In this document: in pieces, positions 35,963-43,582 of the stretch | Numbering within the stretch: position 1 is the stretch's first letter | Layout of the letters: every line of letters begins with the position of its first letter | Source of the DNA: an uncultured Granulosicoccaceae bacterium | GTDB taxonomy: Bacteria > Pseudomonadota > Gammaproteobacteria > Granulosicoccales > Granulosicoccaceae | Direction: 5' to 3' | DNA: 64,000 nucleotides | NCBI GenBank assembly: GCA_938005265.1 | Contig: CALLOA010000044.1 | Span: 53,145 to 117,144, forward strand | Position numbers and translations under genes: made by a program | The notes under the pieces: model-generated | Seen by the model: the letters and a program-made list of their open reading frames with translations, nothing else | Told to the model about the DNA's origin: nothing | Databases searched by the model: none

Positions 35963-37111
35963 TCAGGCTTCGTTCAATTTCCTGATCTGGTCGCGCCGGT
36001 CGACGCCCCATTTGTATTGCGGAGGCCAGAGTAAGAATTCCGGGTCAGCATTAAGCTCCTGTGCAGCATGGAGAGGCCAGAAAGGGTCGTACATAATTTC
36101 CCGGCCCAGAGCAATGAGGTCGGCGCGGCCTTCGGTTAAAATGTTTTCTGCCTGCTGTGCTTCAGTAATAACCCCGACTGCCATACTTTGAAGATCTGTT
36201 TCTTGCTTGATCCGTTCGGCAAAAGGCACCTGGAAACCCGGCGTACGGGCTGAACTACCAGACAAAGGTTTGCCCTCATCATCGGTTCTAAAGCGTGGTG
36301 CGCCACTAACGCCTCCTGATGAACAATCAACCACGTCAATGCCAGCATCTCCAAGTGCTTTGGCAAGTACCACTGAGTCATCCATGCTCCAGCCACCTTC
36401 AAGACCATCAATAGCCGAGATACGAAAAAATAGTGGTATATCTACTCCCACTTCCTGACGAACGGCATTTGAGACTTCGAGAGGAAAGCGCATGCGACCT
36501 TCAAGATCACCACCATACTCGTCATTACGTACATTGGAAATGGGCGACAGGAATGAATGCATCAGGTAACCGTGAGCGCCGTGTAGTTCGATTACCTTGA
36601 AACCAATATCCACTGAACGCCGGGCAGCGACTCTGAAATCTTCCACCAGCTGTGCGATTTCGCTCTTACTTAATTCGTGAGGCTCAGGAAAGCCCGGGCC
36701 AACCGATACCGCACTTGGCCCAACGACTGGCCAGGCATCCGGATCATCACTTGAAAGTGGTTTGCCCCCTTTAAAAGGCGGGGATGTTGAAGCTTTGCGT
36801 CCAGCATGAGCGAGCTGAATACCCGCGACAACTCCCATGCTATTGATGAAATCAACACTGGGTTTGATCGCAGCAGCATGCTCATCACTCCAGATGCCCA
36901 GGCACTTGGGTGTGATACGACCGACCGGATTCACGGCAGTTGCTTCGGTGAATACAATGCCTGCCTTGCCTCTTGCGAAGGTGCTTAAATGAGCAAAATG
37001 AAACGGCTGCGCCATGCCGTTTTCAGCTGAATACATGCATAGCGGTGAAACGACGACCCGGTTTGGCAATGTTACGCCGCGAATTGTCAGTGAAGAAAAT
37101 AGCGTTGACAT
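35963..37111 (-). CDS. Old yellow enzyme family NADH:flavin oxidoreductase
   Basis: A 382-residue FMN-dependent ene-reductase of the YqjM-like class. Seen are LPNRVVVSPLCMYSAENG with the class-defining Cys near residue 25, the active-site segment IELHGAHGYLMHSFLSPISN near residue 172, NVRNDEYGGDLEGRMRFPLEV, and the C-terminal ADLIALGREIMYDPFWP. It reduces activated C=C bonds with NAD(P)H; the physiological substrate is unknown. It is 88 bp downstream of the EamA gene on the same strand. Confidence 0.88.
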   Translation of the reverse strand: MSTLFSSLTIRGVTLPNRVVVSPLCMYSAENGMAQPFHFAHLSTFARGKAGIVFTEATAVNPVGRITPKCLGIWSDEHAAAIKPSVDFINSMGVVAGIQLAHAGRKASTSPPFKGGKPLSSDDPDAWPVVGPSAVSVGPGFPEPHELSKSEIAQLVEDFRVAARRSVDIGFKVIELHGAHGYLMHSFLSPISNVRNDEYGGDLEGRMRFPLEVSNAVRQEVGVDIPLFFRISAIDGLEGGWSMDDSVVLAKALGDAGIDVVDCSSGGVSGAPRFRTDDEGKPLSGSSARTPGFQVPFAERIKQETDLQSMAVGVITEAQQAENILTEGRADLIALGREIMYDPFWPLHAAQELNADPEFLLWPPQYKWGVDRRDQIRKLNEA

Positions 37112-37199
37112 GATTAGTGGGCAATCCTGTGTTGGGTAATGAGATTGATGTGGTAGATCGGATCAAACAAATCGATTGCTCGAGTTTAACTCAAAATGA

Positions 37200-38105
37200 T
37201 TAACGACTGAGTAACAGTACCAGAATACCAACCACGATCATTGCACAGCCAAGATACTCGAGGACGCTGACTTTTTCACGAAATACTCGGGTGGTTGCTA
37301 TGAACGTGAAAATCAGCTCAATCTGGCCAAGTGCGCGTACATAGCTTGCGTTTTGTAACGTAAAAGCGGTAAACCAGCCAACTGAAGCAAGCATGCCGGT
37401 AACACCAACCCACATTGACCAACGCCAGGAGCCTAATACTCGCTTGATTTGCCCTTTCTCGACCACTGCCAGAAATATACCCATCAGAATGGTTTGCATT
37501 ATCAATGCAGAGGCAAGCGTAAATGCGGCTGCCATAATAAACGCAGGTTCTTCAAGAGCAAGAGAGGCTCCACGAAAGAAAATGACTGAGCCACCAAGCC
37601 CCAAGGCCGCCAGTAAGCCGTACGTGGTTGCAGGTTCACCCAGCCCCCGCAATATAGAACCTGGCGTTAGCTTGTTTTGACCGGCAGACAATGTCAGTAA
37701 GCCGATGGTGCCCAGCAGAATACCGAATTGCGCCATCAAACTCAGCGTGTCGCCAAGAATCAATAAACCCAGAATTGCCACAATCACAATTTCCAGTTTT
37801 GATATCACGGTAGCTACCGCAAAGCTGCGAAACGAAAACGCTTTGAGTAAAGCAACGGTTGAAATGATTTGTGTGATGCTGCCAAGCAGGCAAAACAGTA
37901 AAAAACGGTCATTAATCTGTGGTAGAGAAAAACCAAACAGTTGTACCAGTATCCACAAGTACAATAAGGCCCAAGGGAGTGCGAAGAGAAAGCGTGAGTA
38001 GGCCGCACCCTGACCACTTAGTACACCGGTTAAGTGTTTTTGCAAGGCCGAGCGTAAATTCTGGAAAAACGCCGCACAGATCGTGATGGGGATCCACAGT
38101 GGCAT
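37200..38105 (-). CDS. EamA/DMT-family transporter
   Basis: A 301-residue permease with ten hydrophobic segments. The EamA-type phrases are VATVISKLEIVIVAILGLLILGD near residue 94 and RALGQIELIFTFIATTRVFREKVSVLEYLGCAMIVVGI near residue 263. The substrate is unknown. SelO lies 56 bp upstream and the old yellow enzyme downstream, all on the minus strand; the wide gaps leave operon membership open. Confidence 0.84.
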   Translation of the reverse strand: MPLWIPITICAAFFQNLRSALQKHLTGVLSGQGAAYSRFLFALPWALLYLWILVQLFGFSLPQINDRFLLFCLLGSITQIISTVALLKAFSFRSFAVATVISKLEIVIVAILGLLILGDTLSLMAQFGILLGTIGLLTLSAGQNKLTPGSILRGLGEPATTYGLLAALGLGGSVIFFRGASLALEEPAFIMAAAFTLASALIMQTILMGIFLAVVEKGQIKRVLGSWRWSMWVGVTGMLASVGWFTAFTLQNASYVRALGQIELIFTFIATTRVFREKVSVLEYLGCAMIVVGILVLLLSR

Positions 38106-38161
38106 GGGTTCAGCTCAGGGCGTATATGATTGTGGTTCGAGGTTGCAGAGCCATCTTCGTT

Positions 38162-39787
38162 TCAGGTGCCGCAAAAGGTCATGGTAACTTCTTCATGAGA
38201 TTCCGGTGGCGTCATCAAACTGCTTCGTGTTGCTTCAGGCTGGCTGTTTGTTTGGCTGCTTGTGTTGTTGCTTGTGTTGCTGGTATCAAAGGGATGAGTG
38301 CAGCCAGTCAGCAACTCTTCGAAGGCGGTGTAGCTCTTATTATTTACTGCCTCGCTAATGGCATTTTCTATTTGGTGGTTGCGAGGAATTATGGCTGGAT
38401 TACTCAGGCGCATGGTTTCCAGCCAATCCGGTGAACCGGTGTTATCTGTTGAGCCACGCGCTGAATTAGCTGAATCTGAGCTCTCAATAAGTCTGGGCAA
38501 CCATCTATCAATCCATTGGCTGGCTTCTTCACGGTTCTCGAATAGTTGTAGCCAGTTGGTAAGTGTATCGTTAGATGGAGATGGGCAGCTGACGGATGCG
38601 TTGTCGGTGGTGCCAGCCTGTAAAGAGACTGCCATTTCATAGAGTCTGAAGAAAGTCAGGGTAAAATCCGCTTTGCCGGATTCCATCAACTCAAGCAGCT
38701 CGCTGCCAAGCAGTAAGTCATCATCCTGTTCGTTTGCCAGGCCGAGTTTACGTCGCATGCCGTTAACAAATTCTTTTTGGTAGATTGGCGGGAATGAATC
38801 GACAACAGATTGTGCCTTTTCGATAGCGGCTTCTTCGCCTGATTCATCAGTCTGTATGAGTGGTAGCAAGCACTGAGCAAGTACCGCCAGATTCCATTGT
38901 GCTGCCCGTGGCTGGTTTGAGTATGCGTAACGTCCTCCGCGATCGATGGAACTGAAGGTCTTGCCCGCCTCATAATTATCCATGAAAGCGCAGGGACCAT
39001 AGTCGATAGTCTCACCGGATACATTCATATTATCAGTGTTCATTACCCCGTGAATAAATCCCACCCATTGCCATAATGCCACCAGTTTGGCCTGTTTATA
39101 CAACACGCGTTCAAGTAAAGACACGTACGGTTCAGCCTGTTCTGCACACTCCGGATAGAAACGGCCGATGACATAGTCAGCCAGTACTTTCAGACCCTCA
39201 TTATCTCTTCTGGCGGCAAAAAACTCGAACGTGCCAACCCGTACATGGCTTCTTGCTACCCGTGTCAATACAGCGCCCGGCACAAACCCTTGCTCGCGTA
39301 TGACTTGCTCACCGGTTGTTACCGCTGCCAGAGCGCGTGTAGTCGGAATACCAAGTGCCGCCATTGATTCGCCTACAATATATTCACGCATTACGGGGCC
39401 AATCCATGCTCTGCCGTCACCACCGCGTGAGAAGGGTGTACGACCTGCGCCCTTGAGCTGCAAATCGTATTTGTGGCCATCAGTGCCCTGCAACTCCCCC
39501 AGTAAAATAGCCCTACCGTCCCCCAACTGCGGTGCCCAGCCTCCAAATTGGTGGCCAGAGTAGGCCATGGCCAGTGGTTCGGCACCGTCGGGCACGTAGT
39601 TGCCGGCCAGCATCGCCACACCGGTTTCTGATTGCAACCAGTTTGCGTCCAGATCGAGCAGGCTTGCGACGGAAGCGTTCAGCTTGATTAACTCAGGGGC
39701 CTGCACCTGCGAGGGCGCCAGTTTCTCATAGAAGCGTGGTGGTAAGGTTGCATAAGTATTGTCAAACCGATGTGCTAACGCGGTCAT
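38162..39787 (-). CDS. selO: Protein adenylyltransferase SelO (YdiU)
   Basis: A 541-residue pseudokinase-fold enzyme that transfers AMP from ATP to protein hydroxyl groups. Family motifs are YSGHQFGGWAPQLGDGRAI near residue 78, LQLKGAGRTPFSRGGDGRA near residue 109, and HGVMNTDNMNVSGETIDYGPCAFMD near residue 250, which holds the metal-binding Asn and Asp. The C-terminus is TFCGT: a Cys stands at the third residue from the end, where animal SelO carries selenocysteine. The TGA after CGT is a real stop, not a Sec codon, because the following frame is not protein-like. It lies near but is not part of the sel locus. Confidence 0.9.
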   Translation of the reverse strand: MTALAHRFDNTYATLPPRFYEKLAPSQVQAPELIKLNASVASLLDLDANWLQSETGVAMLAGNYVPDGAEPLAMAYSGHQFGGWAPQLGDGRAILLGELQGTDGHKYDLQLKGAGRTPFSRGGDGRAWIGPVMREYIVGESMAALGIPTTRALAAVTTGEQVIREQGFVPGAVLTRVARSHVRVGTFEFFAARRDNEGLKVLADYVIGRFYPECAEQAEPYVSLLERVLYKQAKLVALWQWVGFIHGVMNTDNMNVSGETIDYGPCAFMDNYEAGKTFSSIDRGGRYAYSNQPRAAQWNLAVLAQCLLPLIQTDESGEEAAIEKAQSVVDSFPPIYQKEFVNGMRRKLGLANEQDDDLLLGSELLELMESGKADFTLTFFRLYEMAVSLQAGTTDNASVSCPSPSNDTLTNWLQLFENREEASQWIDRWLPRLIESSDSANSARGSTDNTGSPDWLETMRLSNPAIIPRNHQIENAISEAVNNKSYTAFEELLTGCTHPFDTSNTSNNTSSQTNSQPEATRSSLMTPPESHEEVTMTFCGT

Positions 39788-39839
39788 TTTTGCCTGCTGA
39801 AATTCGTGTATGAGAATTTAAAGTGACAGCTTTTTGCGT

Positions 39840-40334
39840 TTAGCTATCCAACTTTTGATTGCCGGCCATATTGATGGCAAACATTACTATGCCGAGCACC
39901 AGAATGGATGCAGCTGAATAGAAAAGTCTGCCGCCATCACTTTTACCCTCATGCAATACTTCTATCCCCAGTGGCGTAAAAAGGTGAAAAAATACAGCAC
40001 CTGTCATGAGCATTGCCGCCATTAGTCCACCGATCGCATGCCACTTCGCACGAATACCACCGTACTGTCTGTTGCTCAGTTTGCGAAATAAGATAATGAT
40101 GGCAGGACTTAGTAGAACAATGCAGGTTACAAGTTCGGCAACACCGATAACGTATGAACCAAAACTGCTGAATAAAGACCCCAGTGGAACTGCAATAGTA
40201 TCGGACATCCACTTTCCTATAGTGCCGAAAATATGTTTCGTGTCCGGATGCAGGGTGAACTTGTAAGGCAACGAAGCCAGGAAAACCCAACAAATCCAAA
40301 GTGCTGATATCCAGCTAAACGCGGCTTTAATCAT
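39840..40334 (-). CDS. DoxX-like small membrane protein
   Basis: A 164-residue protein with four hydrophobic segments (about residues 7-25, 54-82, 103-122 and 138-157). The arrangement, with VIGVAELVTCIVLLSP and FHLFTPLGIEV, resembles DoxX/DUF-type four-helix membrane proteins, but the match is loose. The function is unknown. It lies 52 bp upstream of selO on the same strand. Confidence 0.6.
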   Translation of the reverse strand: MIKAAFSWISALWICWVFLASLPYKFTLHPDTKHIFGTIGKWMSDTIAVPLGSLFSSFGSYVIGVAELVTCIVLLSPAIIILFRKLSNRQYGGIRAKWHAIGGLMAAMLMTGAVFFHLFTPLGIEVLHEGKSDGGRLFYSAASILVLGIVMFAINMAGNQKLDS

Positions 40335-40495
40335 AGGATCACCATTGCATCCATGTCAGAAATTAAATAAGTAGAAATATCTATCCCTAACAACAATAGC
40401 AGAATACATCAAGCGAAGGAGTGGCCAAATTTGGCAGAATGGGTGAGTGTATTGAACCGCCAGGAGTTTTAGCCCGGCTTGATGAAAGATCTCAG

Positions 40496-40514
40496 CTGGA
40501 TTTTAACAATCCAG
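40496..40514 (-). terminator. Hairpin after the tRNA-Sec gene
   Basis: CTGGATT pairs exactly with AATCCAG around a 5-nt loop, six bases beyond the tRNA 3' end in the direction of its transcription. The tail is only weakly T-rich. Confidence 0.5.
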
Positions 40515-40519
40515 AGCGA

Positions 40520-40617
40520 TGGCGGAAGAGCGCAGGAGTCGAACCTACCAAACTGGGTATTCGCCAATCTCAACGGGTTTGAAGCCCGCGTGGGCCACCG
40601 GGCCACAATCCTCTTCC
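40520..40617 (-). tRNA. selC: tRNA-Sec (anticodon UCA)
   Basis: Read on the minus strand, it begins GGAAGAGGATTGTGG and ends CTCTTCCGCCA, with the CCA encoded. The anticodon loop is CTTCAAA with anticodon TCA at 40580-40582, in a CGGG/CCCG stem. The T-arm is GTAGG TTCGACT CCTGC. The variable region is long and can form a GATTGG/CCAGTT helix. The whole is 98 nt, the size of bacterial tRNA-Sec and larger than a normal tRNA; the start and end match the style of E. coli selC. The eighth acceptor pair would be G-G by this alignment. selA and selB are 3 kb away, beyond an IS element. Confidence 0.95.
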
Positions 40618-40867
40618 AGAACTACTCAATAGATATACTCGATTCAAACTCAATTCAAGCAAGCAACGGCGATCTTGACCCTAATAGTACTGTAAAGACT
40701 CTACTGACAACAGTCATCCTGGCGCGGTTTGTACATCTTCCGCATTGCAAAAGGCTGAAAATGGCTAAATGGCCGGATTCTACCGTTTTCTTAAGGTATG
40801 CCTGTTGAACCGGCCGTTGCGGGCGATTACTACGCATAAAAACACGCTCGTACAGCGAGCGGGCAAA

Positions 40868-40894
40868 TGGAGTTCCCCCGGTTTGGTAGACACC
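40868..40894. repeat. IS3 left terminal inverted repeat
   Basis: Begins TGGAGTTCCCCCGG and runs to GACACC; complementary to the right end with a few mismatches. Confidence 0.9.
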
Positions 40895-40928
40895 TCAATA
40901 TGAGTGATAATGCTCCTAGAGGTGCCTC

Positions 40929-41237
40929 ATGGCAAAACGCAAGACACGTAGAGAACGTAGATCATTTACTGACGAGTACAAGCAGCAGGTGCTTGAGTTG
41001 ATTCGTGCTGGTGACAAATCGGTATCGCAGATCTGTCGTGATCTGGATTTGACAGAATCAACGGTTCGTCGCTGGATGACACTTGATCAGGAATCAAACG
41101 GAACAATGAAGCAGAACAGTCTGTCTGAGACCGATCAGCAAGAGCTGGAACGGTTACGTGCTGAGAACAAACGCTTGAAAACAGAGCGTGAAATATTAAA
41201 AAAAGCGACGGCCTTCTTTGCCAGAGAATCGAACTGA
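40929..41237 (+). CDS. IS3-family transposase OrfA
   Basis: A 102-residue protein with an N-terminal helix-turn-helix (RRSFTDEYKQQVLELI, VSQICRDLDLTESTVRRWM) and a C-terminal leucine-zipper-like coiled coil (ELERLRAENKRLKTEREILKKA). It binds the IS ends. A run of seven A residues at 41198-41204 near its end is the likely -1 frameshift site that joins it to OrfB. Confidence 0.93.
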   Translation: MAKRKTRRERRSFTDEYKQQVLELIRAGDKSVSQICRDLDLTESTVRRWMTLDQESNGTMKQNSLSETDQQELERLRAENKRLKTEREILKKATAFFARESN

Positions 41238-41275
41238 AGTTCGAGTTTGTATCGGTAGAGAAGGCCTATTTCACG

Positions 41276-42109
41276 GTGACAGACCTTTGCAAGGTGCTGG
41301 GGATTTCGACCTCTGGCTATTACGCCTGGCTCAAACGCACACCCAGCAAGCGTCAGCTTGAAGACGACAAACTATTGGGGCTCATCAAACCCATTTTCGA
41401 AGCTAGCAGACAGACATATGGCAGCCCTCGGGTTCACGACGCGCTCAGAGATCTTGGTCATCAGGTGGCGGAAAAACGGGTTGCCAGACTTATGCAGGAA
41501 AACGGCCTTGTCGTGCTCTCCAGGCGTAGTTGGCGATGTGTCACCACTCAATCAGATCCTAGCCATGGGGTAGCGGCCAATGAGCTGGACCGCGATTTCA
41601 ATGCTACTAGCGTTAATGAGAAATGGGTGACTGATGTGACCTTCGTGCCGACTGATGAAGGCTGGTTGTATTTGGCATCAATGATCGATCTTTATAACCG
41701 TGAAGTGGTCGGTTGGGCAATGAGCGATACCAACGACACCAAGCTGACATTGAAGGCGCTCGACATGGCATTGGAATCTAGAAATCCGCCCAAAGGTCTT
41801 ATCCAGCACTCAGATCGAGGCAGTAACTACACGGCAAACGATTACCGCCAGGCGCTAACAGATCGCGGTATAAAAGTGAGCATGAGCCGCAAGGGTAATT
41901 GTTGGGATAACGCCGTTGCAGAGAGCTTCTTTGCTACTATCAAGAAGGAACTTATCCACCGGTTCAGATTTTCAACACGTAGAGAAGCTGCAGCGGCAAT
42001 ATTCGAATATATTGAAGCATTCTATAACCGTGTGCGTAAGCATTCGAAACTTGGTTACAGCAGCCCTGTAGAATTCAGAACAAATAATCAAGCTGCTAAC
42101 GCAGCATAA
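41276..42109 (+). CDS. IS3-family transposase OrfB (DDE integrase domain)
   Basis: A 277-residue catalytic part with the rve/DDE fold: the first Asp is in KWVTDVTF near residue 120, the second in LIQHSDRGSNYT near residue 181, and the Glu in DNAVAESFFATIKKEL near residue 216. GTG at 41276 opens the track ORF, but the same frame is open back through the OrfA A-run and reads into typical OrfB N-terminal sequence (FEFVSVEKAYFTVTDLCK). So the working enzyme is probably an OrfAB fusion made by -1 frameshifting. Confidence 0.93.
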   Translation: MTDLCKVLGISTSGYYAWLKRTPSKRQLEDDKLLGLIKPIFEASRQTYGSPRVHDALRDLGHQVAEKRVARLMQENGLVVLSRRSWRCVTTQSDPSHGVAANELDRDFNATSVNEKWVTDVTFVPTDEGWLYLASMIDLYNREVVGWAMSDTNDTKLTLKALDMALESRNPPKGLIQHSDRGSNYTANDYRQALTDRGIKVSMSRKGNCWDNAVAESFFATIKKELIHRFRFSTRREAAAAIFEYIEAFYNRVRKHSKLGYSSPVEFRTNNQAANAA

Positions 42110-42113
42110 CGTC

Positions 42114-42140
42114 GGTGTCCACTAAAGCGGGGGAACTCCA
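42114..42140. repeat. IS3 right terminal inverted repeat
   Basis: Ends in GGGGGAACTCCA; the inverse of the left end. Confidence 0.9.
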
Positions 42141-42302
42141 AAACAGGGCCAGGTGTTTATCCCGTTAGTTTGTCAAAGTCATCAATAATTCAGCTTTACA
42201 GCTATTACGACTGCTATTTTATCGTAAGGTTTCCTGTAACAGAGAGTGTTAAAAAAGCTAAAATACCGATGTACGCCAACTAACTAGGTAACAGGTGAAT
42301 CC

Positions 42303-43499
42303 ATGGTGAGAATTGCAGATCTGCATCCTGCAGGGCGTAAAGGGGCGGAAGCGCTTGAATGCCCCAGCTTTCCCGGCTTGCAGCCCGCACAACCGGTGGC
42401 ACGCGAGAATCGCAAGCTTGCACTGGTGTCCAGCGCAGGTTTGATACGGCGTGGCGACGCACCATTTCGAGGCGGTGACGCCGGTTACAGGGTGTTGGAT
42501 AAATCGGTGGCCAATGAGGATGTTCTGCTCAGTCACGTATCGGTTAATTTTGATCGCAGCGCAGCAGTTAGAAATATTGAATCGATCATGCCGCGTACTA
42601 CGGCACAACAGTTGGTTAAGCAGGGTCTGATAGGTGCTGTAGCAGAGGAACATTATTCGTTTATGGGGGCGACTGACCCTAAAATGATGGAAGAAGAGGC
42701 GGGTGACGCCGCTGATCGGATGTTGGCGGAAGGCGTCAACTTGGCTATTTTATTACCCGTTTGACCCAACTGTACGCGCGCCGTGAGCGTGCTCGCAGTT
42801 TATCTGGAAAAAAAGGGTATTTCGACAATTGTTATCGGCTCGATACGCCTTCATCTGGAAAAAGTAAAACCACCGCGGGCTCTTTGGGTTCCGTTTGAAT
42901 TAGGCAGGCCGCTGGGAGGCTGGATTACAGGTGAGGACAGCAATAAAGTAGATGGCGCAGATGGTGGCTTCCAGTTAAAGGTCATGAGTGCAGCGTTATC
43001 ATTGCTGGAAAAACCGGCAAACGAGCCTGTTCTTGTTGATTTCGAACTTGAGGATCCTTCATGCAATATCGATAAGACTTGGCAGGCACCCGCAATGTCA
43101 GCGTGCAAAACAGTGACTGATGAGGTGCGCTACCTCTATGGTGACTGGCAGGAATGGCAACATAAAAATGGCACGAAAACCGGACTTTCGGGCATGGAAA
43201 TATCGGCAGCGGTTGATTTCGTGGAGCGCTTCGGTTCGGCAGACCCCGCAAGTAATCCCAATGGAGAAATGTCTGATACGTTGCGTTTTCGCTTTTGCGT
43301 TGATGATATAAAAACCTTCTACCTGGAAGCTGCCATGAACCGTGGTCTACCGGATAGTCAGCAACTTGGCCAATGGCTCTGGAACGAGTGTCAATTTGGG
43401 GCATTGCTGCGACAACGACGAATAGAGAATAGAGAACATGAGAACGATCGCCTTAAACTGGTGTATGAAAAGTTCTTGGTACCGGGTGCCTGGCAATAG
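42303..43499 (+). CDS. GrdB/PrdB-like selenoprotein (in-frame UGA = selenocysteine)
   Basis: The track shows two ORFs (42303-42764 and 42783-43499) in the same frame, split by TGA at 42762-42764. Reading it as Sec gives one 398-residue protein with Sec154 in LLPV-U-PNCTRAVS, a U-x-x-C redox motif. The part before the UGA is like the selenoprotein B subunits of glycine/betaine/sarcosine/D-proline reductases (ALVSSAGLIRRGDAPF, EEHYSFMG), and the part after continues the same fold (LAVYLEKKGISTIVIGS, then ALWVPFELGRPLG). A SECIS-like hairpin starts 3 nt after UGA. tRNA-Sec, selA and selB are neighbours. ATG 42303 has AGGTG upstream. The exact reaction is unknown; no other reductase subunit is encoded nearby. 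Confidence 0.92.
42765..42800 (+). promoter_or_regulatory. Candidate bacterial SECIS element
   Basis: Within the coding mRNA directly after UGA: AACTG (42768-42772) pairs with CAGTT (42796-42800); after a TA/CTCG internal loop, CGCGC (42775-42779) pairs with GCGTG (42787-42791), closing a 7-nt loop GCCGTGA that contains GU. Position and size match elements that bind SelB. Folded by eye only. Confidence 0.75.
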
Positions 43500-43582
43500 C
43501 TTGGCTTGCCCTGGTTTAAGCCCGTTTTTTAAACGTGTTACAAACGGTGTGTCAAGCAATCGCAGTGATTGGCTGATCTCTC

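Larger units (their letters stand above)
40868..42140 (+). mobile_element. IS3-family insertion sequence
   Basis: A complete 1273-bp element. The left end TGGAGTTCCCCC (from 40868) and right end GGGGGAACTCCA (to 42140) are imperfect terminal inverted repeats that match over about 27 bases with a few differences. AAA flanks both ends (40865-40867 and 42141-42143) as a likely 3-bp target duplication. It carries the usual orfA and orfB, both intact. It sits between the tRNA-Sec gene and the selenoprotein gene. Confidence 0.95.

Noticed and set aside
35835-36191. 118-residue plus-strand ORF after DUF4198
   Set aside because: Built from the REP-like and 9-bp repeats and antisense to the old yellow enzyme gene.
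38162-38164. SelO stop TGA as a selenocysteine codon
   Set aside because: The protein ends in the family C-terminus TFCGT, and the frame after TGA does not look coding.
40479-40808. 109-residue plus-strand ORF
   Set aside because: It runs across the tRNA-Sec gene and is not protein-like.
42258-42653. Minus-strand 131-residue ORF over the selenoprotein gene
   Set aside because: Antisense shadow with no protein-like features.
42783-43499. Separate 238-residue gene starting at GTG 42783
   Set aside because: It is in the same frame as the upstream ORF, has no ribosome site, and completes the selenoprotein after the UGA.
42303-43499. Gene broken by a nonsense mutation (pseudogene)
   Set aside because: Both halves are well preserved, a SECIS-like hairpin follows the UGA, and tRNA-Sec, selA and selB lie beside it.
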